DNA from: Streptococcus saliviloxodontae
Lineage (GTDB): Bacteria; Bacillota; Bacilli; Lactobacillales; Streptococcaceae
NCBI RefSeq assembly: GCF_016908655.1
Contig: NZ_JAFBEI010000002.1
Coordinates: 26,809 to 90,808, forward strand
DNA length: 64,000 nt
Reading direction: 5' to 3'
In this document: in pieces, positions 8,821-21,620 of the stretch
How the letters are laid out: every line of letters starts with the position of its first letter
Position numbering within the stretch: the stretch's first letter is position 1
Notes under the pieces: generated by a model
The model's input: only the letters and a program-made list of their open reading frames with translations
Database searches by the model: none
Told to the model about the DNA's origin: nothing
Program-made: the position numbers and the translations under genes

Positions 8821-9900
8821 ATGACAAATCATATTGAGGAACGTTTGAAACGTGTGGAAGATAAGTTGGTTGAGACAGGTCTTGATGGCTTTATCGTGTC
8901 TGGTCAACGTAATGTCTATTATTTGACAGGTTTTTGGGGGACAGAGGCGACAGTCTTTATAGGGCGAAATCGTCGTCTCTTCTTGACGGATGCTCGCTAT
9001 ACTTTGATTGCTAAGCAGTCTATCACCGCTGATTTTGACATCATTGAAACAAGAGCAGCTTTGGAAGAGATTGCTAAGCTCCTAGGCGGTAGTGATATCA
9101 AAACAATTGGTTTTGATGAGCAAGTGACCTATGCTGACTATCAGCATTTATTACGTGTTTTTGCTGAGTATGATTTGAAAGCGCAGAGTCTCTTTCTTGA
9201 GGATCTCCGTATGATAAAGGATGCTTCTGAGATTGCTGCTATTCGCAAGGCTTGTCAGATTTCAGATAAGGCCTTTATCGATGTGCTTGACTTCATTAAG
9301 CCTGGTCAAACGACTGAAATGGCTGTTAATCATTTCTTGGATGCTCGTATGCGTCACTATGGTGCAGAGTGTGCTTCCTTTGAATTTATCGTGGCATCTG
9401 GGTATCGCTCTGCTATGCCTCACGGTGTGGCTAGTGACAAAGTTATCCAGTCAGGTGAGACCTTAACTTTGGATTTTGGTTGCTACTACGACCATTATGT
9501 CAGTGATATGACACGTACAGTTCATGTAGGTCACGTTACTGATGAAGAGCATCGGATTTATGAGACAGTCTTGGCTGCCAATCAAGCACTGATTGAGGCG
9601 GCTAAGGCAGGGGTAACCTATCGCCAGTTTGATCAGATTCCTCGTCAAGTCATTAAGGACGCTGGTTTTGGTGATTACTTTACACACGGTATTGGCCATG
9701 GTATTGGTCTTGATATCCATGAGTATCCTTACTTCGGAACGTCTGATGAGACCATTAAGCCAAATATGGTCTTGACAGATGAACCGGGAATTTACATTCC
9801 TGACAAGTACGGTGTACGTATTGAGGATGATCTTTTGATTACAGAGGATGGTTGTGAGGTCTTGACGCTAGCACCGAAAGAGTTAATTGTGATTAAGTAG
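8821..9900 (+). CDS. pepP: Xaa-Pro aminopeptidase/dipeptidase (M24B)
   Basis: 359 residues: a creatinase-like N-terminal domain (1-125) and a pita-bread M24 domain. The metal ligands can be seen in LDFGCYYDHYVSDMTRT (two Asp), HGIGHGIGLDIHE (His), DEPGIYIP (Glu) and RIEDD (Glu). It removes N-terminal residues preceding proline in the cytoplasm. Start MTNHIEERLKRVEDKL with AAGGAGGG upstream. It begins the run pepP-comEB-(remnant)-efp-asp23-nusB, an order also seen in other streptococci. PepQ-type prolidase is the alternative; length and context favour the PepP annotation used there. Confidence 0.9.
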   Translation: MTNHIEERLKRVEDKLVETGLDGFIVSGQRNVYYLTGFWGTEATVFIGRNRRLFLTDARYTLIAKQSITADFDIIETRAALEEIAKLLGGSDIKTIGFDEQVTYADYQHLLRVFAEYDLKAQSLFLEDLRMIKDASEIAAIRKACQISDKAFIDVLDFIKPGQTTEMAVNHFLDARMRHYGAECASFEFIVASGYRSAMPHGVASDKVIQSGETLTLDFGCYYDHYVSDMTRTVHVGHVTDEEHRIYETVLAANQALIEAAKAGVTYRQFDQIPRQVIKDAGFGDYFTHGIGHGIGLDIHEYPYFGTSDETIKPNMVLTDEPGIYIPDKYGVRIEDDLLITEDGCEVLTLAPKELIVIK

Positions 9901-9909
9901 GAGGCTTTC

Positions 9910-10371
9910 ATGACGGATAGACTCTCTTGGCAGGACTATTTTATGGCAAATGCAGAGCTGATTTCCAAGCGTTCAACCTGTGATCGTGCTTTTGTTGGAG
10001 CTGTTTTGGTTAAAAACAACCGCATTATCGCCACAGGTTACAACGGAGGCGTTTCTGAAACAGATAACTGCAATGAGGCGGGGCATTATATGGAAGATGG
10101 GCATTGCATTAGAACTGTCCATGCCGAAATGAATGCTCTTATTCAGTGTGCTAAGGAAGGTATTTCAACCAATAACACTGAAATCTATGTGACTCATTTT
10201 CCTTGTATCAATTGCACCAAGGCCCTCTTACAGGCAGGAATTCGGAAAATCACCTATAAAGCAAATTACCGCCCACACCCGTTTGCTGTTGAACTCATGG
10301 AGTCAAAAGGGATAGCCTTTGTCCAGCATGATGTTCCAGAGGTAACACTTGGGATGGACCAACAGAAGTAA
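9910..10371 (+). CDS. comEB: Deoxycytidylate deaminase ComEB-like
   Basis: 153 residues with the cytidine/deoxycytidylate deaminase zinc motifs HAEMNALIQ (His ligand and catalytic Glu, about residue 73) and PCINCTKAL (two Cys ligands). It converts dCMP to dUMP, feeding dTMP synthesis. Some Firmicutes place this gene in the comE operon, hence the symbol. It starts nine bases after pepP with AGGAGG. The stop is followed in the same frame by an open stretch encoding another peptide (see next feature). Confidence 0.93.
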   Translation: MTDRLSWQDYFMANAELISKRSTCDRAFVGAVLVKNNRIIATGYNGGVSETDNCNEAGHYMEDGHCIRTVHAEMNALIQCAKEGISTNNTEIYVTHFPCINCTKALLQAGIRKITYKANYRPHPFAVELMESKGIAFVQHDVPEVTLGMDQQK

Positions 10372-10374
10372 AAA

Positions 10375-10653
10375 GATGAAAATGACTTTATCGCCTATGT
10401 GAATAATCTTTACCTTGATTTTCAGGAAGCATGGATGTCAAAAGACTGGGATGGGAGAGACTTAGAGATACCGGTTATATTTGAAATGCATGAGCATATC
10501 TGTTCAAATACGACCGATGTTTTGGAAAGGATCACGATTGCACATTCTGTTATTCATCAATTTGATGCCGGAGATAAGTTTGACACCATTAGGATTTTCT
10601 TATCATCTTATTTGAGTAATGACGTTGTTGATAAAGCTGATTTTTATCGTTAA
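10375..10653 (+). pseudogene. Gene remnant or small hypothetical protein after comEB
   Basis: An open stretch of about 92 codons reading KDENDFIAYVNNLYLDFQEAW... and ending DKADFYR. It follows the comEB stop in the same frame. The only starts are a GTG at 10399 without any Shine-Dalgarno, or none. Its composition, with acidic, aromatic and well-spaced charged residues, looks like real protein. The simplest reading is the 3' part of a gene that lost its start, possibly by a deletion joining it to comEB. I do not recognise the family. If translated from GTG the product is 84 residues. Confidence 0.45.
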
Positions 10654-10697
10654 TCTTAATGTACCTATTCAATATAAGTTCAAAGCTAATAAACTAT

Positions 10698-10726
10698 TTG
10701 AGAAAGCAAGTGATTTGTGGTAGAAT
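10698..10726 (+). promoter_or_regulatory. Promoter of efp
   Basis: TTGAGA (10698-10703), 17-base spacer, TAGAAT (10721-10726); 38 bases before the efp ATG. Confidence 0.72.
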
Positions 10727-10763
10727 GGGTTGATAAATAATTTTTACAAAGAGGTATTACAAC

Positions 10764-11324
10764 ATGATTGAAGCAAGTAAGCTTAAAGCAGGTATGACTT
10801 TTGAAACTGCAGACGGAAAATTGATTAAAGTTTTGGAAGCAAGTCACCACAAACCAGGTAAAGGAAATACAATCATGCGTATGAAATTGCGTGATGTTCG
10901 TACTGGTTCAACATTCGATACAAGCTACCGTCCAGAGGAAAAATTTGAACAAGCTATTATCGAAACTGTACCAGCACAATACCTTTACAAAATGGATGAT
11001 ACAGCCTACTTCATGAATACTGAAACTTATGACCAATATGAGATTCCAGTTGCTAACGTTGAAAACGAATTGCTTTACATTCTTGAAAACTCAGATGTTA
11101 AAATTCAATTCTACGGAACAGAAGTTATCGGTGTTCAAGTTCCAACAACTGTTGAATTGACAGTTGCTGAAACACAGCCATCTATCAAAGGTGCTACTGT
11201 TACAGGTTCTGGTAAACCAGCAACGCTTGAAACAGGTCTTGTTGTTAACGTTCCTGACTTTATTGAAGCAGGTCAAAAATTGGTTATCAATACAGCTGAA
11301 GGTACTTACGTTTCACGTGCCTAA
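10764..11324 (+). CDS. efp: Translation elongation factor P
   Basis: 186 residues, three beta-barrel domains. The domain I tip loop is HHKPGKGNT with Lys33 at the position that is post-translationally modified in many bacteria. It frees ribosomes stalled on polyproline stretches. SD AAAGAGG upstream. It has its own promoter, and asp23 and nusB follow, probably on the same transcript. No EpmA/YmfI-type modification gene is in this window. Confidence 0.97.
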   Translation: MIEASKLKAGMTFETADGKLIKVLEASHHKPGKGNTIMRMKLRDVRTGSTFDTSYRPEEKFEQAIIETVPAQYLYKMDDTAYFMNTETYDQYEIPVANVENELLYILENSDVKIQFYGTEVIGVQVPTTVELTVAETQPSIKGATVTGSGKPATLETGLVVNVPDFIEAGQKLVINTAEGTYVSRA

Positions 11325-11391
11325 GCTAAAGTAGATGGAGGAGGGGACTCCTCTTCTATTTTCCTTTAAAAACGAGAGAAAGGATAATGCT

Positions 11392-11781
11392 ATGACAACA
11401 GAAACAATTGGAGATATTGTCATTTCACCACGCGTTCTAGAAGTTATTACTGGCATTGCAGCGACAAAAGTTGAAGGTGTTCATTCGCTTCATAACAAAA
11501 CAGTTGCAGATGGCCTTAGTAAGACATCTCTAGGAAAAGGTGTTTACCTTCAAACATCTGAAGATGGTACGGTTAATGCAGATATCTACGTCTATCTTCA
11601 ATATGGTGTGAATGTACCAGCCGTTGCGATGGCAGTTCAACAAGCTGTTAAATCAGCAGTTTATGATATGGCTGAAGTTTCGATTTCAGAAGTGAATATT
11701 CATGTTGCAGGAATCGTGACAGACAAAACACCAAAACCTGACTTGGCAGCATTGTTTGATGAGGATTTCTTGGATGAGTAA
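11392..11781 (+). CDS. Asp23/Gls24 family envelope stress protein
   Basis: 129 residues starting [17 protein letters not shown]. The ATG at 11392 has AAAGGA upstream; the longer open frame back to 11335 lacks a good start. The Asp23 domain covers nearly the whole protein ([20 protein letters not shown] is diagnostic). These small proteins associate with the membrane or cell envelope and respond to stress; the exact role is unsettled. The stop overlaps the nusB start (ATGAGTAA), so translation is coupled. Confidence 0.9.
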   Translation: MTTETIGDIVISPRVLEVITGIAATKVEGVHSLHNKTVADGLSKTSLGKGVYLQTSEDGTVNADIYVYLQYGVNVPAVAMAVQQAVKSAVYDMAEVSISEVNIHVAGIVTDKTPKPDLAALFDEDFLDE

Positions 11782-12217
11782 GAGTTTTAAAGATTCAAGA
11801 CGTGACTTGCGTGAACGTGCATTTCAAGCACTCTTCAGTCAAGAATTTGGTTTAGGATTCTTAGAGGCAGCGCAAGCGTCTTATGGACATGATAAAGAAG
11901 TTGATGAGGATGAGCTGCTTGAAGTACCAGTATTTCTTCTCACCTTAGTTAAGGGTGTTCAAGATCATCAAGAAGAGCTTGATCGTTTGATTTCAGAAAA
12001 CTTAAAATCTGGTTGGACTTTAGAGCGTTTGACAGTCACAGATAAGACTTTGTTGCGTCTAGGACTTTATGAAATTAAGTTTTTTGATGAAACTCCAGAT
12101 CGTGTAGCACTTAATGAAATCATTGAGATTGCTAAGAAATACTCAGATGAAACATCAGCTAAATTTGTTAATGGTCTTTTAAGTCAATTTGTCACAACAG
12201 AACTAGATAATAATTAA
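11774..12217 (+). CDS. nusB: Transcription antitermination factor NusB
   Basis: 147 residues from the ATG giving [21 protein letters not shown]. The motif [17 protein letters not shown] and the C-terminal [26 protein letters not shown] are typical of NusB. It binds boxA RNA with S10 during rRNA antitermination. It overlaps the asp23 stop by eight bases and is closed by a terminator. A longer in-frame start (11756) would lie inside asp23 and lacks a ribosome site. Confidence 0.96.
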   Translation: MSKSFKDSRRDLRERAFQALFSQEFGLGFLEAAQASYGHDKEVDEDELLEVPVFLLTLVKGVQDHQEELDRLISENLKSGWTLERLTVTDKTLLRLGLYEIKFFDETPDRVALNEIIEIAKKYSDETSAKFVNGLLSQFVTTELDNN

Positions 12218-12245
12218 TGTTCCTTCAAGTGATTATATAAAGATT

Positions 12246-12283
12246 AAGAATAGAGTCTTGATATTCAGGGCTCTATTCTTTTT
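12246..12283 (+). terminator. Terminator after nusB
   Basis: Stem AAGAATAGAG with CTCTATTCTT, then a T-run. Confidence 0.85.
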
Positions 12284-12360
12284 ACTTATTTTTTATCTGC
12301 TAAATGAATTCTTTTATTAGCCGTTTTTTCTGATATTAAGGAGAGAATGCTAATGAGACT

Positions 12361-12402
12361 ACCTAAAAAGCCTTCCAGTTACATTTGGAAAGCTTTTTAG
12401 GT
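12361..12402. terminator. Second hairpin between nusB and scrR
   Basis: Long stem ACCTAAAAAGC(C)TTCCA with TGGAAAGCTTTTTAGGT. It can serve the convergent scrB-scrR transcript. Confidence 0.7.
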
Positions 12403-12489
12403 ATGTAAGATACAAACTTACAAAAAGTGAATATCCTATATCGTTTGAGATGCATTTCTTTAAACGGCTTTTAGTGTTTAAAGATGAGA

Positions 12490-13452
12490 TTAGATAGAGT
12501 GACCTAAGATCAAATTGACTGGTAGGATGTAGTCTTTGCTAGTCTTTTCTTTTTTAATACGCTTAATAAGAGTATCAACAAGTAAGCAGGCGATTTCTGA
12601 TATGGGTTGTTTAACAGTTGTTAATTGAGGATAGAAGTCTTCGATAAATTTAGTTCCATCGTAGCCGATGATTTTTAAATCAGCAGGAATAGAGTAGCCC
12701 ATCTGCTGTGCAATTTTGATCGTCATAATAGCTGTTAAATCATCAGAAACAAAAATGCCATCTGGTTTTTGAGTAGCTATGATAGATTTAATCTCCATCT
12801 CTCTGCGCATATTTGATAAGGTGTTTGGGACTTGGTGGACACTGGCTCCCTTCAGATGAAAGTTAAAACCTAAACGTCGAAGACCAGTAGGGGACTCTGA
12901 GTTATCATTACCTGTAATCATGATGATATTTTGGCACCCTGCTTTTTCTAATGTTTGTGCCGCAAGCTTTCCTCCTTCAAAATTATCAGAGGAGACGATG
13001 GGAATGGTAGGAGCTAAATTACGGTCAAAGGCAACAATAGGGGCCTCTACTTGTTCGTATACATCGATGCCTAGATTATGACTTGATGAAATAATACCAT
13101 CGACTTGATTGGCTGAGAGCATTGCGAGGTATTCTTGCTCTTTAACTGGGTCGTGTTGGCTATTGCAGATGATCGCTTTGTAGCCGTGTTTAAAAAGTTC
13201 AATCTCAAGGTGCTCGATTAATTCTGCGTAAAAAATGTTGGAAATATTTGGGAAGATAAGTCCGATAAGTTGGGCTGATTTTCCTTGAAGGCTTCTAGCT
13301 AAACTATTAGGTTTATAATTTAGCTTTTTCATGGCATCTTCTACTTTTTGGATAGTTTTTTGAGACAAGTATCCTTTTTTGTTAATGACTCGAGAAACGG
13401 TTGTTGGGCTGACGCCTGCAAGTTCAGCAACATCTGTAAGTTTTGCAACCAT
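12490..13452 (-). CDS. scrR: Sucrose operon repressor, LacI family
   Basis: 320 residues. An N-terminal LacI helix-turn-helix (LTDVAELAGVSPTTVSRVI, residues 5-23) is followed by a periplasmic-binding-like effector domain. It would bind LacI-type palindromes at 14947-14958 and 15051-15067 between the divergent scrB and permease genes and respond to an intracellular sucrose-derived sugar. It is the last gene of scrB-scrR, four bases after scrB. Assignment as ScrR rests on position beside scrB and the permeases. Confidence 0.92.
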   Translation of the reverse strand: MVAKLTDVAELAGVSPTTVSRVINKKGYLSQKTIQKVEDAMKKLNYKPNSLARSLQGKSAQLIGLIFPNISNIFYAELIEHLEIELFKHGYKAIICNSQHDPVKEQEYLAMLSANQVDGIISSSHNLGIDVYEQVEAPIVAFDRNLAPTIPIVSSDNFEGGKLAAQTLEKAGCQNIIMITGNDNSESPTGLRRLGFNFHLKGASVHQVPNTLSNMRREMEIKSIIATQKPDGIFVSDDLTAIMTIKIAQQMGYSIPADLKIIGYDGTKFIEDFYPQLTTVKQPISEIACLLVDTLIKRIKKEKTSKDYILPVNLILGHSI

Positions 13453-13456
13453 AGGC

Positions 13457-14899
13457 TTAGGCTTTCAATTCGAAGTAAGAACCGCTAGCTTGACCAGAAA
13501 TGAGTTGGATACCGTTTTGTCCTTCTAGTGGGAAGACACGGCTTGTAAATACTTTTTCGCCTTTATTGATGAAGATTTCAATGACTGAGTTATCAACAAA
13601 GATGTTAGCAGTTGCACTTTCACCTGATTCGAGATGGCACTCGCGACGTGTACCAAACTCAGTTGCATATTGTTCACCAGCTTGTGAGCGATCTAGGATA
13701 ACTTTTCCAGACTCAGTATCAATAATCAACTGGAGACCTTTTCCATCTTGATCAGCAAAGAGGCGAAGTTCAGTTTTAGTATTGGCAGGGATTTCTAATT
13801 CCAGTTCGTAGCAGTTATTTGTTTCCGTCTTATCAGCAAAGGTTTCTTGAGAAGCTCTAAGGTCAGCTACGGCAGCGACTGGGTATTGATAGAGCTTTCC
13901 GTTTTTGATAGAGAGTTCTTTAACGAGGCTCATAGCTCCTTGGTAATCAAAGCGGTCTGTAGGGTAATCAACATCTGGAAGACCAATCCAGCTAATACTT
14001 AAGACACGTCCATCTGGTGCATTAAATCCTTGAGTCGCATAGGCTTCAAAACCGTAGTCTAGGTTAATGATTTCAGAAGGCTCAACAAGAGCAGGTTTTT
14101 CTGTGTCAAACGCTTGACAGATTTTATAAGTATTTGGATAGATGTTGTCATAGTTTAGTTCTGACTTGTCTAGTCCTTGAGGGCTATAGAGGAGAACAGG
14201 ATGTCCATCAACAAAAACAAGATTTGGACACTCAATCATGTATTCAGATCCAGTACCCCCGAAGTCAAGGTCTCCGACCAGCTCCCAGTTGTAGACGTCA
14301 TTATCAACAGCTTTGTAGAGTTTGATAAATCCTTGTTTATCAAGGTTTTGTGCTCCTACAATAGCGTAAAATTGCCCTTTGTAATCAAAAATTTGAGGAT
14401 CACGGAAGTGTTCAGTAACATCGCTAGGCTGTTGGATAAGGACTTCTTTGAATTTTTCGATGTTGCCGTCTTTATCCATCCAAGCACCGACTTGAAGAGG
14501 GTCACGAACCCAGTTTTCATCGCGGACATTACCTGTGTAAAAGAGGAAAAGTTTGTCGCCTACTTGATAAGCAGAACCAGAGTAGGCACCGTGGCTATCA
14601 TTGGCATTATCAGGTTCAAGAGTAACACCAGTTTCTGTGAAGTGTACCAAATCATCAGACTCAGTATGAACCCATTGTTTTAAGCCATGGGCAGCACCAA
14701 AAGGCCAGTTTTGGTAAAAAAGCTGAAATTTTCCATTGAAATATGAAAAGCCATTTGGATCGTTTAATAATCCAGTGTTAGGTTCTAAGTGGTATGAGGT
14801 GTGCCAAGGTGAGCTAGCAACATGGTTTGAGATGGTTTCTCTTTCTTCTTTTGTCCAATCTTTATATGGGCGGTAACGGACTTCTGTAGGTAAGTTCAT
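13457..14899 (-). CDS. scrB: Sucrose-6-phosphate hydrolase (GH32)
   Basis: 480 residues. GH32 motifs in order: LLNDPNGFSYF (catalytic nucleophile Asp), FRDPQIF (transition-state Asp) and ECPNLV (acid/base Glu), then a beta-sandwich C-terminal domain. It cleaves sucrose-6-phosphate made by the PTS permeases into glucose-6-phosphate and fructose; the latter is used by the fructokinase at 19378. GGAGATC precedes the ATG. It is transcribed divergently from the first permease, with operators in between. Confidence 0.96.
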   Translation of the reverse strand: MNLPTEVRYRPYKDWTKEERETISNHVASSPWHTSYHLEPNTGLLNDPNGFSYFNGKFQLFYQNWPFGAAHGLKQWVHTESDDLVHFTETGVTLEPDNANDSHGAYSGSAYQVGDKLFLFYTGNVRDENWVRDPLQVGAWMDKDGNIEKFKEVLIQQPSDVTEHFRDPQIFDYKGQFYAIVGAQNLDKQGFIKLYKAVDNDVYNWELVGDLDFGGTGSEYMIECPNLVFVDGHPVLLYSPQGLDKSELNYDNIYPNTYKICQAFDTEKPALVEPSEIINLDYGFEAYATQGFNAPDGRVLSISWIGLPDVDYPTDRFDYQGAMSLVKELSIKNGKLYQYPVAAVADLRASQETFADKTETNNCYELELEIPANTKTELRLFADQDGKGLQLIIDTESGKVILDRSQAGEQYATEFGTRRECHLESGESATANIFVDNSVIEIFINKGEKVFTSRVFPLEGQNGIQLISGQASGSYFELKA

Positions 14900-14946
14900 T
14901 GTTAGATCTCCTATGCTCTAATATACTATTAATCTTACTATATATA

Positions 14947-14958
14947 GTAAACGTTTCC
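14947..14958. promoter_or_regulatory. Putative ScrR operator upstream of scrB
   Basis: GTAAACGTTTCC, with the perfect LacI-type core AAACGTTT, about 48 bases upstream of the scrB start on its strand. Confidence 0.6.
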
Positions 14959-15009
14959 TTGCTAAAAATCAATGATTTAGTAACGAAAATAAAAAAATAT
15001 GCAAAACGG

Positions 15010-16997
<1,988 letters not shown>

Positions 16998-17001
16998 TAA
17001 T

Positions 17002-17034
17002 AAGAGAGTTTGGATATTGTCCAAGCTCTTTTTT
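17002..17034 (+). terminator. Terminator after PTS paralogue 1
   Basis: AAGAGAGTTTGGA with TCCAAGCTCTT, then T-run. Confidence 0.8.
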
Positions 17035-17186
17035 GTTTATTGTGAGATAAATTCTTGTTGGATGATAGTTGCTGGTAGTTTTTGAGATAATGAGTCTGTT
17101 ATGAAAGAATAAGATGTAGCTAGACAATCTAGAGGTCTTTTAATAACAATCAAAAGAGGCAATCGAAAATAATCAAAATATTTCAA

Positions 17187-17215
17187 TTGCTTTCATGCAG
17201 TCTTTAGGATAGAAT
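17187..17215 (+). promoter_or_regulatory. Promoter of scrA
   Basis: TTGCTT (17187-17192), 17-base spacer, TAGAAT (17210-17215). The second permease is thus separately transcribed from the first, with a terminator between them. No clear AAACGTTT-type operator is seen here. Confidence 0.65.
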
Positions 17216-17248
17216 AGTTTAGAAAACTTTAAGGAGGATATTTACTAA

Positions 17249-19204
<1,956 letters not shown>

Positions 19205-19211
19205 AAAGAAT

Positions 19212-19277
19212 AAGAGAGTATAGAGTCCCTTGAGTTCAGAAAAATCAAATCTGGCTAGGGGCTCTAGCTCTCTTTTT
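19212..19277 (+). terminator. Terminator after scrA
   Basis: AAGAGAG(T)ATAGAGTCCCT pairs with AGGGGCTCTAGCTCTCTT, followed by T residues. Confidence 0.78.
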
Positions 19278-19377
19278 CTATTTCAGAAAACGCTCCCTTA
19301 TACCTCTAATATCTTGCTTTTGCGTCAGCTTTTTTTTATAATATTAGAGTATCTATTTACATTAAAAGGGAGAAAAA

Positions 19378-20268
19378 ATGTCTAAATTATACGGTAGCTT
19401 GGAAGCTGGCGGAACAAAATTTGTTTGTGCTGTTGGTGATGAGAATTTCCAAGTCATTGAAAAAACACAATTTCCAACAACAACACCATACGAAACGATT
19501 GAGCGTACAGTAGAATTTTTCAAACGTTATGAAGACCGTTTGGCAGGTATTGCGGTTGGGTCATTTGGTCCTATCGATATTGACCAAAATTCAGATACTT
19601 ACGGTTATGTGACAACAACACCTAAGGAGCATTGGTCAAATGTTGACCTTCTTGGTCTTATCCAAAAAGAATTTAATGTGCCATTTTACTTTACAACTGA
19701 TGTGAACTCATCTGCTTATGGTGAGACACTTGTTCGTAAAGGTGTAGATAGCCTTGTCTACTACACTATCGGAACAGGTATCGGTGCTGGTACTATCCAA
19801 AATGGTGAATTCGTAGGCGGTATCGGTCACACTGAGGCAGGTCACGTTTATGTGCCACGTCATCCACGTGATTACGCTAATGAATTTGTTGGAACATGTC
19901 CTTTCCACAACGGGTGTTTAGAAGGTCTTGCGGCAGGTCCATCTCTTGAAGCTCGTACTGGTATCCGTGGTGAGTTGATTGAGCAAAATTCAGATGTTTG
20001 GGATATCCAAGCTTATTACATCGCTCAAGCAGCTGTTCAAGCAACTGTTCTTTACCGTCCGCAGGTCATTGTCTTCGGTGGTGGTGTTATGGCTCAAGAA
20101 CACATGCTTAAACGTGTTCGTGAAAAATTCACAGCCCTTTTGAATGGCTACCTTCCAGTACCAGACGTGACTGAGTATATTGTGACACCAGCAGTTGCTG
20201 AAAATGGCTCAGCAACACTTGGTAACTTTGCCCTTGCTAAAAAAGTAGCAGAGCGTTTTTCAAAATAA
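19378..20268 (+). CDS. scrK: Fructokinase, ROK family
   Basis: 296 residues. N-terminal phosphate-binding motif LEAGGTKF; ROK zinc/substrate motif HTEAGHVYVPRHP with downstream CPFHNGCLEG cysteines and histidine. It phosphorylates the fructose released by ScrB to fructose-6-phosphate, linking to glycolysis. GGGAGAAAAA precedes the ATG. It is flanked by terminators, so it may be expressed separately, but its position between scrA and manA is the conserved streptococcal one. Confidence 0.93.
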   Translation: MSKLYGSLEAGGTKFVCAVGDENFQVIEKTQFPTTTPYETIERTVEFFKRYEDRLAGIAVGSFGPIDIDQNSDTYGYVTTTPKEHWSNVDLLGLIQKEFNVPFYFTTDVNSSAYGETLVRKGVDSLVYYTIGTGIGAGTIQNGEFVGGIGHTEAGHVYVPRHPRDYANEFVGTCPFHNGCLEGLAAGPSLEARTGIRGELIEQNSDVWDIQAYYIAQAAVQATVLYRPQVIVFGGGVMAQEHMLKRVREKFTALLNGYLPVPDVTEYIVTPAVAENGSATLGNFALAKKVAERFSK

Positions 20269-20276
20269 TACCGAAT

Positions 20277-20308
20277 AGAGAATGCGATAGCGGTCGTGTT
20301 CTCTTTTT
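20277..20308 (+). terminator. Terminator after scrK
   Basis: AGAGAA with TTCTCT, inner pairing imperfect, then a T-run. Confidence 0.65.
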
Positions 20309-20324
20309 CTTATTTTAGAAGTTA

Positions 20325-20353
20325 TTGACTTGTTGGAGTCTAATGAGTATAAT
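20325..20353 (+). promoter_or_regulatory. Promoter of manA
   Basis: TTGACT (20325-20330), 17-base spacer, TATAAT (20348-20353). The leader is about 170 bases and includes a hairpin AGATTTAG/CTAAATCT (about 20381-20408). Its role is unknown. Confidence 0.72.
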
Positions 20354-20530
20354 ATAGCAGAAATTAGGAAGGGTTAATCCAAGATTTAGGTCTTTGAAAG
20401 TCTAAATCTGGTGAGAAACAGCTGTGCTATTTATCAAACAAAATGAGTGCTGCTCAATCTGAATTGGAAGGGCTTGGTTTGATGTTGAAAAATAGCAGTT
20501 ATCTCATGTTGTGAAAAAAGGAGAAGTAGG

Positions 20531-21469
20531 ATGGAACCACTATTTTTAAAATCAGAGATGCACGAAAAAATCTGGGGAGGGAAGAAATTATCAGAAGTCT
20601 TTGGATATGATATCCCATCAGATAAAACAGGTGAATACTGGGCAATATCTGCCCATCCAAATGGTGTCTCTCGTATTCTTAACGGTCCCTTTAAAGGGCT
20701 TGGCTTAGACCAGCTTTATTGTGAACATAAGGACTTGTTTGGTAATCCAGAGAGTGATGTTTTTCCTTTGTTAACAAAGATATTGGATGCCGAGGATTGG
20801 CTTAGCGTTCAAGTTCACCCTGACGATAATTACGCCAAGGAACATGAAGGGGAGCTAGGGAAAACAGAGTGTTGGTATGTTCTAGCGGCTGAAGAGGGTG
20901 CTGAGATTATCTATGGGCATCAAGCAAAAAATCGCCAAGAGTTAGCAAATATGATAGAGGCTGGTGATTGGGATAAGCTCTTGACAAGAGTTCCAGTAAA
21001 AGCTGGTGATTTCTTCTATGTTCCAAGTGGAACCATGCACGCAATCGGTAAAGGTATCTTAATTTTAGAAACCCAGCAGTCCAGCGATACGACCTATCGG
21101 GTCTATGATTTTAATCGTCAAGATGCCCAAGGTAACCTTCGTGAACTCCATATTGAGCAGTCTCTTGATGTACTGACTTATGGACAACCTCAAAATAGTT
21201 ATCCAACCAGTCTAAATGTAGCAGGGATGGATGTGACGCTTTTAGTATCTAATGCCTTTTTTAAAGTCTTTAAATGGAAGGTCTCAAGTCCAGTCAAGAT
21301 GAAGAGGACAGCTCCTTACCTACTTGTCAGTGTGACTTCTGGTCAGGGCTATATCACAGTTGATAATCGTGTTTTTGCAATTAAAAAAGGAGATCATTTT
21401 ATTTTGCCAAATGGTATCGAAAACTGGGTGTTCGATGGTCAGATTGAAATGATTGTGAGCCATGTTTGA
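20531..21469 (+). CDS. manA: Mannose-6-phosphate isomerase, type I
   Basis: 312 residues, the short Firmicutes form. Zinc-site motifs are QVHPDD, KTECWYVL and GTMHAIGKG. It interconverts mannose-6-phosphate and fructose-6-phosphate in the cytoplasm. The start has AAAAGGAG eight or more bases upstream. It sits between scrK and secA, as in S. mutans. Confidence 0.95.
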   Translation: MEPLFLKSEMHEKIWGGKKLSEVFGYDIPSDKTGEYWAISAHPNGVSRILNGPFKGLGLDQLYCEHKDLFGNPESDVFPLLTKILDAEDWLSVQVHPDDNYAKEHEGELGKTECWYVLAAEEGAEIIYGHQAKNRQELANMIEAGDWDKLLTRVPVKAGDFFYVPSGTMHAIGKGILILETQQSSDTTYRVYDFNRQDAQGNLRELHIEQSLDVLTYGQPQNSYPTSLNVAGMDVTLLVSNAFFKVFKWKVSSPVKMKRTAPYLLVSVTSGQGYITVDNRVFAIKKGDHFILPNGIENWVFDGQIEMIVSHV

Positions 21470-21491
21470 GCCCTTTAATTTGTGGTAAAAC

Positions 21492-21538
21492 AAGAAAACC
21501 AAGTTTAGGATGAGTAGTGTCTTTGCTTGGTTTTTCTT
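21492..21538 (+). terminator. Terminator after manA
   Basis: AAGAAAACCAAG with CTTGGTTTTTCTT around a 22-base loop. Confidence 0.78.
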
Positions 21539-21561
21539 ACATCTCGTTACAAGTAATCATA

Positions 21562-21590
21562 TTGAAAAAAAGTGGAAAATATGGTAGAAT
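21562..21590 (+). promoter_or_regulatory. Promoter of secA
   Basis: TTGAAA (21562-21567), 17-base spacer, TAGAAT (21585-21590). Confidence 0.7.
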
Positions 21591-21620
21591 GGAGCGATAA
21601 GACTATCGAAAGGAATTAAG

